A stretch of 64,000 nucleotides of DNA from Microbulbifer sp. Q7 (GTDB taxonomy: Bacteria; Pseudomonadota; Gammaproteobacteria; Pseudomonadales; Cellvibrionaceae), in NCBI RefSeq assembly GCF_001639145.1, contig NZ_LROY01000002.1:1396501-1460500 (forward strand), read 5' to 3'. This document shows, piece by piece, positions 1 through 8,564 of this stretch (positions are counted from its first letter, which is position 1; every line of letters begins with the position of its first letter). A program made the position numbers and the translations under genes. The notes beneath the pieces were generated by a model. That model saw only the letters and a program-made list of their open reading frames with translations, was not told where the DNA came from and did no database searches.

Positions 1-336
1 TACTGCCAGTTCCTCGAGGGTAAAGTCGGAGAAACATTTGCCGGCACTATTACCCTGGTGAATGGCGCCGGCATCGGCGTGCGCCTGGACGACTTTGGTA
101 TCAACGGCTTTGCACGCTTCAACAGCAAAAAGAACCCGTTTGATTTCGATGGTAAGCGGCTGCGCATCACCCGCGGTGACGAGACGTTCCAGCTGGAACA
201 GCAGGTGCAGGTAAAAGTCGCCGCCGTCGATACCGAAAAACGTCGCATCGCGTTTGATCTGGTTAGCGAAGCGGCCGGTGAAAAGCCGGGCTCGCAGCCA
301 CCCGCTGCGGAAGGGGCAGACAGCCCCAAGGCGTAG
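1..336 (+). CDS. C-terminal end of an RNase II/RNase R-family 3'-5' exoribonuclease (partial)
   Basis: The frame is open from the first base of the window and ends at a TAG, giving 111 codons of a longer gene that starts upstream. The visible part reads as an S1-type RNA-binding OB fold: strands GTITLVNGAGIGVRL, then GINGFARF, then QVQVKVAAVDTEKRRIAFDLV, followed by a short acidic, proline-rich tail. This arrangement is typical of the last domain of RNB-superfamily exoribonucleases, which degrade mRNA and structured RNA. The catalytic RNB domain lies outside the window, so RNase II (rnb) and RNase R (rnr) cannot be told apart. Another S1-domain protein is possible but less likely. Confidence 0.6.
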   Translation, partial: YCQFLEGKVGETFAGTITLVNGAGIGVRLDDFGINGFARFNSKKNPFDFDGKRLRITRGDETFQLEQQVQVKVAAVDTEKRRIAFDLVSEAAGEKPGSQPPAAEGADSPKA

Positions 337-380
337 CGGCGCGAAGCCTCTGCGTGCTGCCGTCGCAGACTAGACTTGCA

Positions 381-405
381 GCCGCGGCGCCAAAAGCGCC
401 GCGGC
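381..405. repeat. GC-rich perfect hairpin between the exoribonuclease gene and pepD
   Basis: A 10-bp perfect inverted repeat (gccgcggcgc / gcgccgcggc) encloses a 5-base loop, 45 bases after the exoribonuclease stop codon. No T-run follows on either strand, so it is not a standard intrinsic terminator. It may stabilise the 3' end of the transcript or act with Rho; that role is inference. Confidence 0.5.
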
Positions 406-458
406 CAATACCGGCCCATCCGGATCTACCCATCCCCGGTCAAGATTAAGGAATACCC

Positions 459-1928
459 ATGTCCACCATTGCCGAACTCAATCCCGTCCCCCTGTGGAAA
501 CACTTCGCCAAATTGTGCGAGATCCCGCGTCCTTCCAAGCACGAGGACAAGGTCGTCGCCTATATCGTGGATTTTGCCAATGCCCGTGGTCTGGATGTGA
601 AGCTGGATCAGGTCGGCAACATTATCATCAAGAAGCCGGCAACCCCGGGTATGGAAGATCGCAAAACCCTGGCGATGCAGAGTCATGTTGATATGGTGCC
701 GCAGAAGAACGCGGACACCGACCACGACTTCCTCACCGACTCCATCAAACCCTACGTGGATGGTGAATGGGTCACTGCGGAAGGCACGACTCTCGGCGCC
801 GACAATGGCATTGGTGTCGCCGCCATTCTGGCCCTACTGGAATCCACCGATATCCCGCATCCCGCTTTGGAAGCGCTGCTTACTATTGACGAAGAAGCCG
901 GGATGACCGGCGCAAAAAACCTGCAACCGGGCCACTTTGAAGCCGACCTGCTGCTCAACCTGGATACGGAAGATGAAGGGGAACTCTACGTGGGCTGCGC
1001 CGGCGGTGTGGACGTAAACGTCGCCCTGCCCTATACCGCAGAATCCTTTCCCGCCGGCCACAAAGCATTCAAGCTGAGCGTGCGCGGCCTGCGCGGCGGC
1101 CACTCCGGGCTGGATATCGATAAGGGCCGCGGCAACGCCAACAAAATTGCCAACCGCATCATCGACACCGCGCACAGCGAACTGAACGCCCTGCGTATCG
1201 CGAGCCTCGACGGCGGCAGCCTGCGCAACGCCATTCCGCGCGAGTCCTTCAGCGTGATCACCGTACCGGCAGACGATGCCCTGCGCCTGCAAGAGATTGC
1301 CCAGCAACAAACTGCAATCATCAAGGCCGAGTTCGATAATGAAGCCAAACTGGATATCACTCTGGAGGAGTGCGAAGCACCCGCCAGCGTTATGGACAGT
1401 GCCAGCCAGCACAAACTGATCCTGGCGCTGCGCGCCTGCCCCAGCGGTGTCGAGCGGATGAGCACCGCGCTGGCAGGCATTGCGGACACCTCGAACAACC
1501 TGGCGCGCGTCGTGACCGAAACCGAAGACGGCGCGAGCCGTGTGCGGGTTCAATGCCTGGTGCGCAGCCTGTCCGACAGCGCCCGCGACCAACACGGTCT
1601 CAACGTCGCTGCGGCCTTTGAACTCGCCGGCGCAGAGACCTCCCTGGACAACGCCTACCCGGGCTGGACACCCAATATGCAATCTCCGTTACTGGCGCTG
1701 ATGAAAGACGTCTACAAGAAAATGGAAGGCGAAGAGCCGGAAGTCAAAGTCATCCACGCTGGTCTCGAGTGCGGCCTGCTGGCCAAGCCCTATCCCAACT
1801 GGGACATGGTCTCCTTCGGCCCCACCATCCGCCGCGCCCACTCACCGGAAGAACGCGTGCATATCCAGAGCGTGGGTAATTTCTGGAATTATTTTCTGAA
1901 AGTCGTGGAAGCCATTCCCCAACGCTGA
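459..1928 (+). CDS. pepD: Aminoacyl-histidine dipeptidase (Xaa-His dipeptidase, peptidase family M20C)
   Basis: Cytosolic zinc aminopeptidase that cleaves Xaa-His and other dipeptides in peptide catabolism. The 489-residue product has the expected length (E. coli PepD is 485). Metal and catalytic residues are in place: His76 and Asp78 in MQSHVDMV, Asp115 in LGADNGIG, Glu145-Glu146 in TIDEEAG, and a C-terminal His in RRAHSPEERVH. The dimerisation segment GLRGGHSGLDI is present. The ATG at 459 has an AAGGAA ribosome-binding site at 448-453. An intrinsic terminator follows directly, so the gene is probably monocistronic. Confidence 0.96.
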   Translation: MSTIAELNPVPLWKHFAKLCEIPRPSKHEDKVVAYIVDFANARGLDVKLDQVGNIIIKKPATPGMEDRKTLAMQSHVDMVPQKNADTDHDFLTDSIKPYVDGEWVTAEGTTLGADNGIGVAAILALLESTDIPHPALEALLTIDEEAGMTGAKNLQPGHFEADLLLNLDTEDEGELYVGCAGGVDVNVALPYTAESFPAGHKAFKLSVRGLRGGHSGLDIDKGRGNANKIANRIIDTAHSELNALRIASLDGGSLRNAIPRESFSVITVPADDALRLQEIAQQQTAIIKAEFDNEAKLDITLEECEAPASVMDSASQHKLILALRACPSGVERMSTALAGIADTSNNLARVVTETEDGASRVRVQCLVRSLSDSARDQHGLNVAAAFELAGAETSLDNAYPGWTPNMQSPLLALMKDVYKKMEGEEPEVKVIHAGLECGLLAKPYPNWDMVSFGPTIRRAHSPEERVHIQSVGNFWNYFLKVVEAIPQR

Positions 1929-1952
1929 CAGTGAAATACTGTTCCTGAACCG

Positions 1953-1980
1953 AGCCCGGCCAATCGCGCCGGGCTTTTTT
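1953..1980 (+). terminator. Rho-independent terminator of pepD
   Basis: Perfect 8-bp stem agcccggc (1953-1960) / gccgggct (1968-1975) with a 7-base loop, running into a T-run at 1975-1980. It lies 24 bases after the pepD stop codon. It also argues against starting the next gene as far upstream as 1979. Confidence 0.88.
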
Positions 1981-2032
1981 GTATTCAGGAAAAAATAAAG
2001 ACAAAATGGGAAAAAACGGACACGGACGTGCA

Positions 2033-2500
2033 ATGACCCCCGCCATCAACACCGCAGAAAAAGCAAAAATCTCGTTTCAGATCCACGAATACTCCCACGA
2101 TCCTGCGGCACAATCCTACGGGTTTGAGGCAGCGGAGAAGCTTGGTGTGGCACCGCATAACGTTTTCAAGACCCTGGTCGTCGCGCTGGACGGTGCATCG
2201 CTCGCGGTGGCCGTGCTACCGGTCGAGCACTCCCTCAGCATGAAGTTGATCGCCAGGGCCGCCGGTGCAAAGAAGGCGGAGATGGCCGACAAGCAGGTGG
2301 TGCAACGATCCACGGGATATGTGCTGGGAGGCGTGAGCCCACTGGGGCAGAAAAAGCCGCTGCCCACCTTCCTGCACGATTCCGCCAAGGGACTGGAAAC
2401 CCTGTACGTCAGCGCAGGTCGGCGGGGTCTGGAGATTCAGCTCGCGCCGCAAGATCTGCTGGCACTCACCCGCGGCACCTTCGCCGCGCTCTGTCAGTAG
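2033..2500 (+). CDS. ybaK: Cys-tRNA(Pro)/Cys-tRNA(Cys) deacylase YbaK
   Basis: Trans-editing hydrolase that clears Cys mischarged on tRNA(Pro), a by-product of ProRS. The 155-residue protein follows E. coli YbaK closely from its first residues (MTPA...KISFQIHEY, EMADKQVVQRSTGY, GGVSPLGQKK). That match is why the ATG at 2033 was chosen over in-frame ATGs at 1979 and 2006; 1979 lies inside the pepD terminator. The upstream ribosome-binding site is weak. The HAD phosphatase gene follows after 29 bases and may be cotranscribed. Confidence 0.93.
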   Translation: MTPAINTAEKAKISFQIHEYSHDPAAQSYGFEAAEKLGVAPHNVFKTLVVALDGASLAVAVLPVEHSLSMKLIARAAGAKKAEMADKQVVQRSTGYVLGGVSPLGQKKPLPTFLHDSAKGLETLYVSAGRRGLEIQLAPQDLLALTRGTFAALCQ

Positions 2501-2529
2501 CATGACAAAACATGCCGACAAGGAAACTT

Positions 2530-3168
2530 ATGCCCACCTACGACTATCTCGTGTTTGATCTGGATGGAACCCTGAGCGACCCGGCAGAGGGGTTCGTAAA
2601 CTCCATGAATCATGCGCTGGTCGCCTTTGACTATCCGACCCGCCCGGCAAACGAATTGACGCCACATATCGGCCCTCCGCTGGAAGTCACTCTGGCCAAG
2701 CTCACGGGCTCGAAAGACGGCACCCATATCCAGGCCCTGGTAGACAAATACCGGGAGCGTTACGGGGAGACCGGCTACGCGGAAAACGCCCTGTATCCCG
2801 GCATTTCCGAGATGCTGGAACGCCTCAGCCAGAAAGATGGCATCCGCCTCGGGGTATGCACTTCCAAGCGCGCGGACTTTGCAGAGCGCATTCTTAAACA
2901 ATTCAAGCTGCACCACTATTTCGAGTTTGTCAGTGGCGGCGATGTGGGAATTGCCAAGTGGCAGCAACTACAGGGGCTGCTCGCAGACAACCGGATCTCA
3001 CAACGCGCACTGATGATTGGCGATCGTCACTTCGACCTGTCCGCCGCCGCAAAAAATCAACTGCCAAGTGCCGGGGTACTGTGGGGCTATGGTTCCCGCA
3101 CGGAACTCGACGAGCACGGCCCGGCGCACCTGTTCGCCCATCCCGAAGAAATCCTGAGCATTATTTGA
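2530..3168 (+). CDS. HAD-superfamily hydrolase, phosphoglycolate phosphatase/5'-nucleotidase type
   Basis: Predicted cytosolic Mg2+-dependent phosphatase of 212 residues. Motif I is FDLDGTLSD with nucleophile Asp10 and acid/base Asp12. The cap domain lies at about 20-90. Motif IV is IGDRHFDLSAA with Asp165 and Asp169. The start at 2530 has an AAGGA site 5 bases upstream; an earlier in-frame ATG at 2512 would only add MPTRKL. The family acts on phosphoglycolate, nucleoside monophosphates or pyrophosphate, and the sequence does not show which substrate is used here. Confidence 0.85.
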   Translation: MPTYDYLVFDLDGTLSDPAEGFVNSMNHALVAFDYPTRPANELTPHIGPPLEVTLAKLTGSKDGTHIQALVDKYRERYGETGYAENALYPGISEMLERLSQKDGIRLGVCTSKRADFAERILKQFKLHHYFEFVSGGDVGIAKWQQLQGLLADNRISQRALMIGDRHFDLSAAAKNQLPSAGVLWGYGSRTELDEHGPAHLFAHPEEILSII

Positions 3169-3187
3169 CAGCCGCTATCGACTGACC

Positions 3188-3220
3188 GGGAACCACCAGT
3201 CCGGACTTTGGCTGGTTCCC
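3188..3220. repeat. Hairpin downstream of the HAD gene
   Basis: Inverted repeat gggaacca (3188-3195) / tggttccc (3213-3220) with a 17-base loop. It lies between the HAD stop codon and rdgC. No T-run follows, so a terminator role is doubtful. Confidence 0.35.
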
Positions 3221-3280
3221 AGGTCGCAGACATCGCATAATGCGCGGACCCAAATTTCAATCCGACGACTGGCCTGCTGT

Positions 3281-4273
3281 ATGTGGTTTAAGAACCTGCG
3301 CGTGTACCGCCTTACCCGGGAATTCACGCTTTCCGCCGAACAACTGAACGAACTGCTGGAGCCGGGCACCTTTACGCCATGCGGCAGCCAGGATTTGGCC
3401 CGCTACGGCTGGGTACCGCCACTGGGGCGTCATGGCAGCACGCTGGTACACGCCGCCAACGGCTACCTGATGGTGTGCGCCAAGAAGCAGGAGAAGGTGA
3501 TCCCCGCGGCAGTGGTCAATGAAAAGGTCGAGGAAATGGCCCTGGCCATCGCGGAAAAAGAAGCCCGCAGCGTCGGCCGCAAGGAGCGCCAGAACCTCAA
3601 AGACGAGGTGCTGCTGGAGATGCGCCCCAAGGCCTTCGCCCGCTCCCGCCTGCAGTTTGCTTACATCGACCCGAAAGACGGCTGGATTGTGGTCAATGCG
3701 TCCTCAGCCAAGGCCGCAGAAGAGCTACTGGAAAACCTGCGGGAAGCCATCAGCAGCCTCTCGGTGATACCGCTGACGGCAAAGAATATTCCCCAGCAGT
3801 CCATGACCCACTGGCTCACCGCCCCGGAAGCGCCACCCAACTTCGAATTCGGCCACGAATGCGAACTGCGCGACCCGCAGGAATCCGGCAGCGTGATCCG
3901 TTGTAAAAACCAGGACTTGTGTGCCGAAGAGATCCACAACCACCTGGTGGCGGGCATGCAAGTGCACAAGCTCGGGCTGGTCTGGCGAGACGGCGTCGAG
4001 CTGATGGTGGACGACCAGCTCGCCATCAAGCGCCTGAAATTCAGCGACGCGGTTACTGAAAAGGCCGACAACGTGGACGCAGACAACGCCGCGCAGCGTT
4101 TTGACATCGAATTCTCGGTAATGACCTTGGAGATCTCCGCACTACTCAAGGACCTGCTGACCGCATTTGGCGGCCTCAATACGGACACCGCCAGTGTCGA
4201 CGAGATCGTGGCCCGCGCCTCTCGCGCGGATCGCGAACAGCAATTGGCGGCGGAAGTCGAGGAAGTCGTTTAG
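3281..4273 (+). CDS. rdgC: Recombination-associated protein RdgC
   Basis: Ring-shaped dimeric DNA-binding protein of the nucleoid. In E. coli it limits RecA access to DNA and becomes important when replication forks collapse. The product is 330 residues (E. coli 303) and shows the family hallmarks: MWFKNLRVYRL at the start, YLMVCAKKQEKVIPAAVVNE near residue 65, MRPKAFARSR near 110, and MTHWL near 175. The gene lies 112 bases after the HAD gene and ends at a bidirectional terminator shared with the convergent gnd. Confidence 0.95.
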   Translation: MWFKNLRVYRLTREFTLSAEQLNELLEPGTFTPCGSQDLARYGWVPPLGRHGSTLVHAANGYLMVCAKKQEKVIPAAVVNEKVEEMALAIAEKEARSVGRKERQNLKDEVLLEMRPKAFARSRLQFAYIDPKDGWIVVNASSAKAAEELLENLREAISSLSVIPLTAKNIPQQSMTHWLTAPEAPPNFEFGHECELRDPQESGSVIRCKNQDLCAEEIHNHLVAGMQVHKLGLVWRDGVELMVDDQLAIKRLKFSDAVTEKADNVDADNAAQRFDIEFSVMTLEISALLKDLLTAFGGLNTDTASVDEIVARASRADREQQLAAEVEEVV

Positions 4274-4325
4274 CGCTCGGCACCGGTTCAGGGCGCGCCT
4301 CTGAATTGCCGCCCATCGCGAACAG

Positions 4326-4364
4326 CACAAAAAAATGGCCGCTCACAGCGGCCATTTTTTTGTG
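4326..4364. terminator. Bidirectional intrinsic terminator between rdgC and gnd
   Basis: Perfect 18-bp inverted repeat, cacaaaaaaatggccgct (4326-4343) / agcggccatttttttgtg (4347-4364). The A-run and T-run flanks allow it to terminate both rdgC (+) and gnd (-). Confidence 0.93.
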
Positions 4365-4372
4365 TGGTCGTT

Positions 4373-5893
4373 TCAAATCCGTTTAACCGGCCTGCCCGCC
4401 TCACTCCACAACACGTGGTACTTTTCCTGCTCCGGGCGATCTACACGCGAGAAGGTGTGCGCGCCGAAGAAGTCTCGCTGTGCCTGCAGCAGGTTGGCCG
4501 GCAGGGACTCGCGGCGGAAGGCGTCGTAGTAGCTCAGGGCGGAGGACAGGGCCGGCACAGGGATGCCGCCGATGGTGGCATCGGCCACCGCCCGGCGCCA
4601 GTTGCCCTGGTGACTGGCGATTTGATCGATGAAAAAATCGTCCAGCAGCAGGTTGGAAAGCTTGGTGTCGCGCTCGTAGGCATCGCTGATGGACTGCAGG
4701 AACACCGCGCGAATAATACAGCCGGCGCGCCAGATTCTGGCGATCTCGGCAAAGTTCAGTTCCCAGCCCTGTTCCCTGGCGGCCAGTTTCATCAAATCAA
4801 ATCCCTGCGCATACACGCAGATTTTTGCGCAGTAGAGCGCATCGTGCAGCTGTGCAATCACGGCCTCGCGCTCTTCCTGAGGCACCGGTGCCACATTCGG
4901 TCCCACCAGTTTTTTCGCGGCGCGGGTACGCAGCACCTTGCGGGTGGAAAGCGAGCGCGCAAACACGGCTTCCGCAATACTCGGCGCCGGACAACCGGTC
5001 TGCAAGGCGCCGACCGCCGTCCACAAACCGGTGCCCTTTTGACCCGCACGGTCGAGAATCACATCCACCAGTGGCTTGCCGGTTTCAGAGTCCAGGGTAT
5101 CCAGAACCTCGGCACTGATGTCGATGAGGTAACTGTTCAGCACCCCTTTATTCCACTCGCGGAAGACCCCGGCAATTTCCTGGGGCGACATCTCCAGGGC
5201 GCTGCGCATCACGTCGTACACTTCGCAGATCATCTGCATGTCGGCATACTCGATGCCGTTGTGCACCATCTTCACGAAATGCCCGGAACCGATGGGGCCG
5301 ATATACGCCGCACAGGGCTCCCCTTCTGTCACCGGGTTACCCGGTTCAAACCGCTCGATCGGCTGCCCCGAAGCGGGGTCCACCTTGGCGGCGATGGCAT
5401 GCCACACGGGTTCGATACGGGCCCAGGCGTAGCGGTCGCCACTGGGCATCAGCGACGGCCCAAAGCGCGCCCCCACCTCACCACCAGACACCGCCGTGGT
5501 GAAGAAAATCAGTTTGCCCTCATAGCGCTTGCAGCGCTCCACGGAATCGGTCCACAGGCTGTTGCCGGTGTCGATCACAATATCGTCCGCCTGTAGCCCT
5601 GCATCCAGCAGTTTGTTACAGACATCGTCCACCGGCGCGCCGGCAGGCACCGAGAGAATGACCAGATGCGGCGCTTTTACCCGGGCCAGCAATTCCGTAT
5701 AGGAATTGCACACTTCCACCCGCGGTGGCTGGTCGCCGCGTTCGCTGGCGTCCTGCTCCAGCAATGCCTCGAGTCGCCCGTGGTCAAGGTCAAACGCGCA
5801 CACGCGATATCCGTTGTCGACGAGGTTGAGGATCAGGTTTTTCCCCATGACGCCCGCGCCAATGAAGCCGATATCGCAAAGTGCATCTGACAT
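4373..5893 (-). CDS. gnd: 6-phosphogluconate dehydrogenase, decarboxylating
   Basis: Oxidises 6-phosphogluconate to ribulose 5-phosphate with NADP+ in the oxidative pentose phosphate pathway. The 506-residue protein has the N-terminal Rossmann motif GFIGAGVMGKNL, the substrate segment VSGGEVGARFGPSLMP, catalytic KMVHNGIEYADMQ, AGQKGTG in the helical domain, and the C-terminal FFGAHTFSR. It is somewhat longer than E. coli Gnd (468). The start at 5893 has a GGAGAG site; the frame stays open 36 codons further upstream but without support. zwf, pgl and edd are not nearby. Confidence 0.96.
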   Translation of the reverse strand: MSDALCDIGFIGAGVMGKNLILNLVDNGYRVCAFDLDHGRLEALLEQDASERGDQPPRVEVCNSYTELLARVKAPHLVILSVPAGAPVDDVCNKLLDAGLQADDIVIDTGNSLWTDSVERCKRYEGKLIFFTTAVSGGEVGARFGPSLMPSGDRYAWARIEPVWHAIAAKVDPASGQPIERFEPGNPVTEGEPCAAYIGPIGSGHFVKMVHNGIEYADMQMICEVYDVMRSALEMSPQEIAGVFREWNKGVLNSYLIDISAEVLDTLDSETGKPLVDVILDRAGQKGTGLWTAVGALQTGCPAPSIAEAVFARSLSTRKVLRTRAAKKLVGPNVAPVPQEEREAVIAQLHDALYCAKICVYAQGFDLMKLAAREQGWELNFAEIARIWRAGCIIRAVFLQSISDAYERDTKLSNLLLDDFFIDQIASHQGNWRRAVADATIGGIPVPALSSALSYYDAFRRESLPANLLQAQRDFFGAHTFSRVDRPEQEKYHVLWSEAGRPVKRI

Positions 5894-6055
5894 GAATCTC
5901 TCCAGAAAATTGGTACTGCTTGAAGCGCGCGGAGTATAGCAACCCGGAGCCAGTGTCGGGAGGTGGAATTGCGCGATCAGGCGACCGTGTATTCCTCCCA
6001 TATTAGCCAGAGATTACAATGCAGGCTTTGATGTCCACGTCACCGGAATACACCC

Positions 6056-6598
6056 ATGGATACACCGCACACGCCTTCGCACGAGTTCTCCGCGCCCTGG
6101 GGCCGGCAGCTGACACTCCTCACTGGCCTGTGCGGCCTGATTCTGTTCGGTATCAGCGGGACCATGCTGGCGCAAGCACCGGAGTCTCCGCCGCTGCTGT
6201 ATCAGGTCGGGATCTGGCTGTGTCCCGTCATCTTCCTGCTGGGCGCCCTGTTTGCTGTGCGCGGTTATCGCCTTGAGGGAGACAGCCTCGTCGTGCTTCG
6301 CCCCGGCTGGTCTACACGACTATCGCTGCAGGGCATCAAGTCCGCAGCGTTCCAGCCGGAGGCCACTAAGGGCTCAATCCGGATATTTGGCAACGGTGGG
6401 CTTTTCGGCTTTATCGGCCTGTTTCGCAATCAGACGCTGGGGCGCTATCGGGCCTTTGCTACCGACTTTTCCCGCACCGTTGTCCTCCAATTGCCTGCCC
6501 AGACCATCGTGGTGACACCCGATGACCCGGCGCGCTTTGTGGCCCAGGTCAACGCCACATTCGATCTTGCGGGCTCGGCTCCAACCGCTAGGCCCTGA
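6056..6598 (+). CDS. Membrane protein with a bacterial PH-like domain, function unknown
   Basis: 180 residues. Two hydrophobic segments (about 19-38 and 49-68) form a membrane hairpin. A beta-rich region of about 110 residues follows (YRLEGDSLVVLRPGW through VTPDDPARFVAQVN), with the layout of bacterial PH/DUF304-like domains: GDSLVV, then a late P-x-x-F/W helix. The likely site is the inner membrane with the PH-like part in the cytoplasm. No function can be assigned. It is divergent from gnd and precedes the PliG-like genes on the same strand. Confidence 0.6.
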   Translation: MDTPHTPSHEFSAPWGRQLTLLTGLCGLILFGISGTMLAQAPESPPLLYQVGIWLCPVIFLLGALFAVRGYRLEGDSLVVLRPGWSTRLSLQGIKSAAFQPEATKGSIRIFGNGGLFGFIGLFRNQTLGRYRAFATDFSRTVVLQLPAQTIVVTPDDPARFVAQVNATFDLAGSAPTARP

Positions 6599-6724
6599 GT
6601 ATTACCAGCATATGGCTGGCCTGGATCGTGGGCCGGGTGGAAAACGCACGGGTTCCCTGGCGCTGAACTACACTCTATTTCTAGTCTGTATTTTGGTGCG
6701 TCCAACGCATCGGCGAGAGGGTCT

Positions 6725-7177
6725 ATGATGCAAGCTTTCCTGACAGCGCGAGTGGCCAAGCTCCTGGTTTTCTTTAGCCTGGTTTTGTTCGGTAATGGCG
6801 CCCTGGCCGAAGAGTCCCGCACCGAAACCCTGCGCTTTGCCAAGGGAGCAACGGGCACATCCGTCACCAGCAAAATTACCGGTTATGACAGTGTCAATTA
6901 CAAAGTGACGGCCAAAGCCGGGCAGCATATGGTCGTGAAGCTCTCTACCAGCCATAGCGCGACGTATTTCAACGTGTATGGCCCAGGCAGTGGCCCCGGT
7001 GATGCAGCCATCTTTATCGGCTCCACCAGTGGCGGACACTTTGCCACCACCCTGCCGGAAAGCGGCACTTACACCATTCAGGTGTATATGATGCGCAGCG
7101 CGGCGCGGCGCAATGAGTCGGCGGATTTCAAACTGCGTGTCGATATCGACAACGCCAAAAAGAGTAGCCGGGAGTAA
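6725..7177 (+). CDS. Secreted PliG-like protein (g-type lysozyme inhibitor family), copy 1
   Basis: 150 residues with a clear signal peptide (hydrophobic core about 12-22, likely cleavage after GNGALA). The mature part is a small beta-sandwich pattern, ITGYDSVNYKVTAKAGQ and LPESGTYTIQVYMMRSAARR, that resembles E. coli PliG (YcgK) over most of its length. PliG is a periplasmic inhibitor of goose-type lysozyme with a PPC-like fold. An inhibitor role here is inferred from family resemblance. Two adjacent ATGs (6725 and 6728) follow a GAGAGGG site. A diverged paralogue lies at 8088-8543. Confidence 0.65.
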   Translation: MMQAFLTARVAKLLVFFSLVLFGNGALAEESRTETLRFAKGATGTSVTSKITGYDSVNYKVTAKAGQHMVVKLSTSHSATYFNVYGPGSGPGDAAIFIGSTSGGHFATTLPESGTYTIQVYMMRSAARRNESADFKLRVDIDNAKKSSRE

Positions 7178-7222
7178 CCGGCTCGGCGCACAGGGCGGCC
7201 AAAGCGGTTAGAATCAGGGGCT

Positions 7223-8032
7223 ATGATTAGCCCCGGATCGATGACGCCTATGTACAGCCCCTGCGCCAGACTGTTTCCCGCCACTGTCCGCTTTACCCAC
7301 GCTATTTTCTGCACGCTGTTGCTTGCGATGGCCATTCCTGCGCACGCCGGGGATTGCGTGATCCTCCTGCACGGGCTGGCCAAATCCGACCGCTCAATGA
7401 ACAAGCTCGAGCAGGCAATCGATGACGCAGGCTTTATGGCCGTCAATGTAAATTATCCGTCTACCGACTTCCCCATCGAACAGCTCGCCGGCCCCGCCAT
7501 TGCCCCGGCGCTGGACACCTGTACCCGGCAGGCCAGCGAGAGCGCCCAACCCAACCACCGCGTGCACTTTGTCACCCACTCCATGGGCGGTATTCTGGTG
7601 CGCCATTATCTCAGCCGGGTCCGCGTGGAAAACCTGGGCCGTGTGGTGATGCTGGGCCCACCCAATCAGGGCAGTGAGGTGGTGGACAAACTGGGAAGTT
7701 TCCCGGGGTTCCACTTCATCTTTGGCGATGCCGGGTTACAGCTCGGCAGTGGTAAACTGAGTGTGCCCAATTCGCTGGGTGCGGCGAACTTTGACTTGGG
7801 CATCATTGCGGGCACCAGCAGTATCAACCCGATACTTTCCAGCATGCTGCCGGGAAAAGATGACGGTAAAGTCACCGTCGAGCGTACCCGGCTGCAGGGC
7901 ATGGACGATCATCTGGAAATGCCGGTAACCCACGTGTTCATGATGAAAAACCCCGAAGTCATTGCGCAGGTGATTCACTACCTTCATCACGGCCAATTCC
8001 AGCGGCGACCAGACTCCACCGCCGACGACTGA
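7223..8032 (+). CDS. Secreted alpha/beta-hydrolase, PGAP1/lipase-like
   Basis: 269 residues with an N-terminal signal sequence (hydrophobic core around 28-40, cleavage near IPAHAG). The oxyanion-hole segment is VILLHGLAKS and the nucleophile elbow is VTHSMGG, with Ser about residue 120. Likely Asp and His lie in KDDGKVTVE and MPVTHVFMM. The fold fits lipases/acyl hydrolases that act on membrane lipids or lipoyl esters, in the periplasm or outside the cell; the substrate is unknown. Starts at 7223, 7241 and 7250 are all possible. It lies between two PliG-like genes on the same strand (45 and 55 bases apart). Confidence 0.8.
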   Translation: MISPGSMTPMYSPCARLFPATVRFTHAIFCTLLLAMAIPAHAGDCVILLHGLAKSDRSMNKLEQAIDDAGFMAVNVNYPSTDFPIEQLAGPAIAPALDTCTRQASESAQPNHRVHFVTHSMGGILVRHYLSRVRVENLGRVVMLGPPNQGSEVVDKLGSFPGFHFIFGDAGLQLGSGKLSVPNSLGAANFDLGIIAGTSSINPILSSMLPGKDDGKVTVERTRLQGMDDHLEMPVTHVFMMKNPEVIAQVIHYLHHGQFQRRPDSTADD

Positions 8033-8087
8033 TCTGCCCCGCGCCAAACTACACTGGTTCCCTGCTCTACTGTATCCAGGGTTTCCA

Positions 8088-8543
8088 GTGCTGAATATTC
8101 GATGGGTTCTACTGCTGCCACTGCTCGCCATCACACTGAGTGAAGGCAGCATCGCCCGGGAGCCGCCCCAGGCCCAGCGTGAAAAAATTGAATTAACCAG
8201 TGACCATTCACCGCAGGATCAACCTGCCGCGCCACTCAGCCAGAGTGCGCGCGTCTCCGCGACCATCATCGGTCACCAAGCCATTGAGTACCTTATTGAC
8301 GCACGCACTGGCCAGTCCCTGGAGCTGGACCTGCTCAGCAATCATGCCCAGGCCGGTTTTCGCATTACTGCGCCGGCCGCGCCCCGCGCCCTGCACAAGG
8401 GGCACGGCCAGAGCGCGCACTTCTCCACCACACTTCCCCGGGATGGCACCTATCGTGTGCTGATCTATCTCTTGCACGGTGCTGCCGACAAGGGCGAAAG
8501 CGCAGAATTCGCCTTGCGCATTCGGCTGCGTAATCCCGGTTAG
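8088..8543 (+). CDS. Secreted PliG-like protein, copy 2 (diverged)
   Basis: 151 residues with an N-terminal signal peptide (about 1-23). After a linker the domain matches copy 1 at aligned landmarks: RVSATIIGHQAIEYLI against TSKITGYDSVNYKV, AHFSTTLPRDGTYRVLIYL against GHFATTLPESGTYTIQVYM, and GESAEFALRIRL against NESADFKLRVDI. It is therefore a paralogue, not a recent duplicate. Lysozyme inhibition is only inferred. It lies just upstream of mscS (21 bases), suggesting cotranscription. Confidence 0.6.
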   Translation: MLNIRWVLLLPLLAITLSEGSIAREPPQAQREKIELTSDHSPQDQPAAPLSQSARVSATIIGHQAIEYLIDARTGQSLELDLLSNHAQAGFRITAPAAPRALHKGHGQSAHFSTTLPRDGTYRVLIYLLHGAADKGESAEFALRIRLRNPG

Positions 8544-8564
8544 TCCGACACGCACACAGGGGTA

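Noticed and set aside
4364..5596. 410-codon open frame on the plus strand
   Set aside because: It lies entirely antisense to the well-supported gnd gene. Its product has no recognisable domain. High-GC third positions create such shadow frames.
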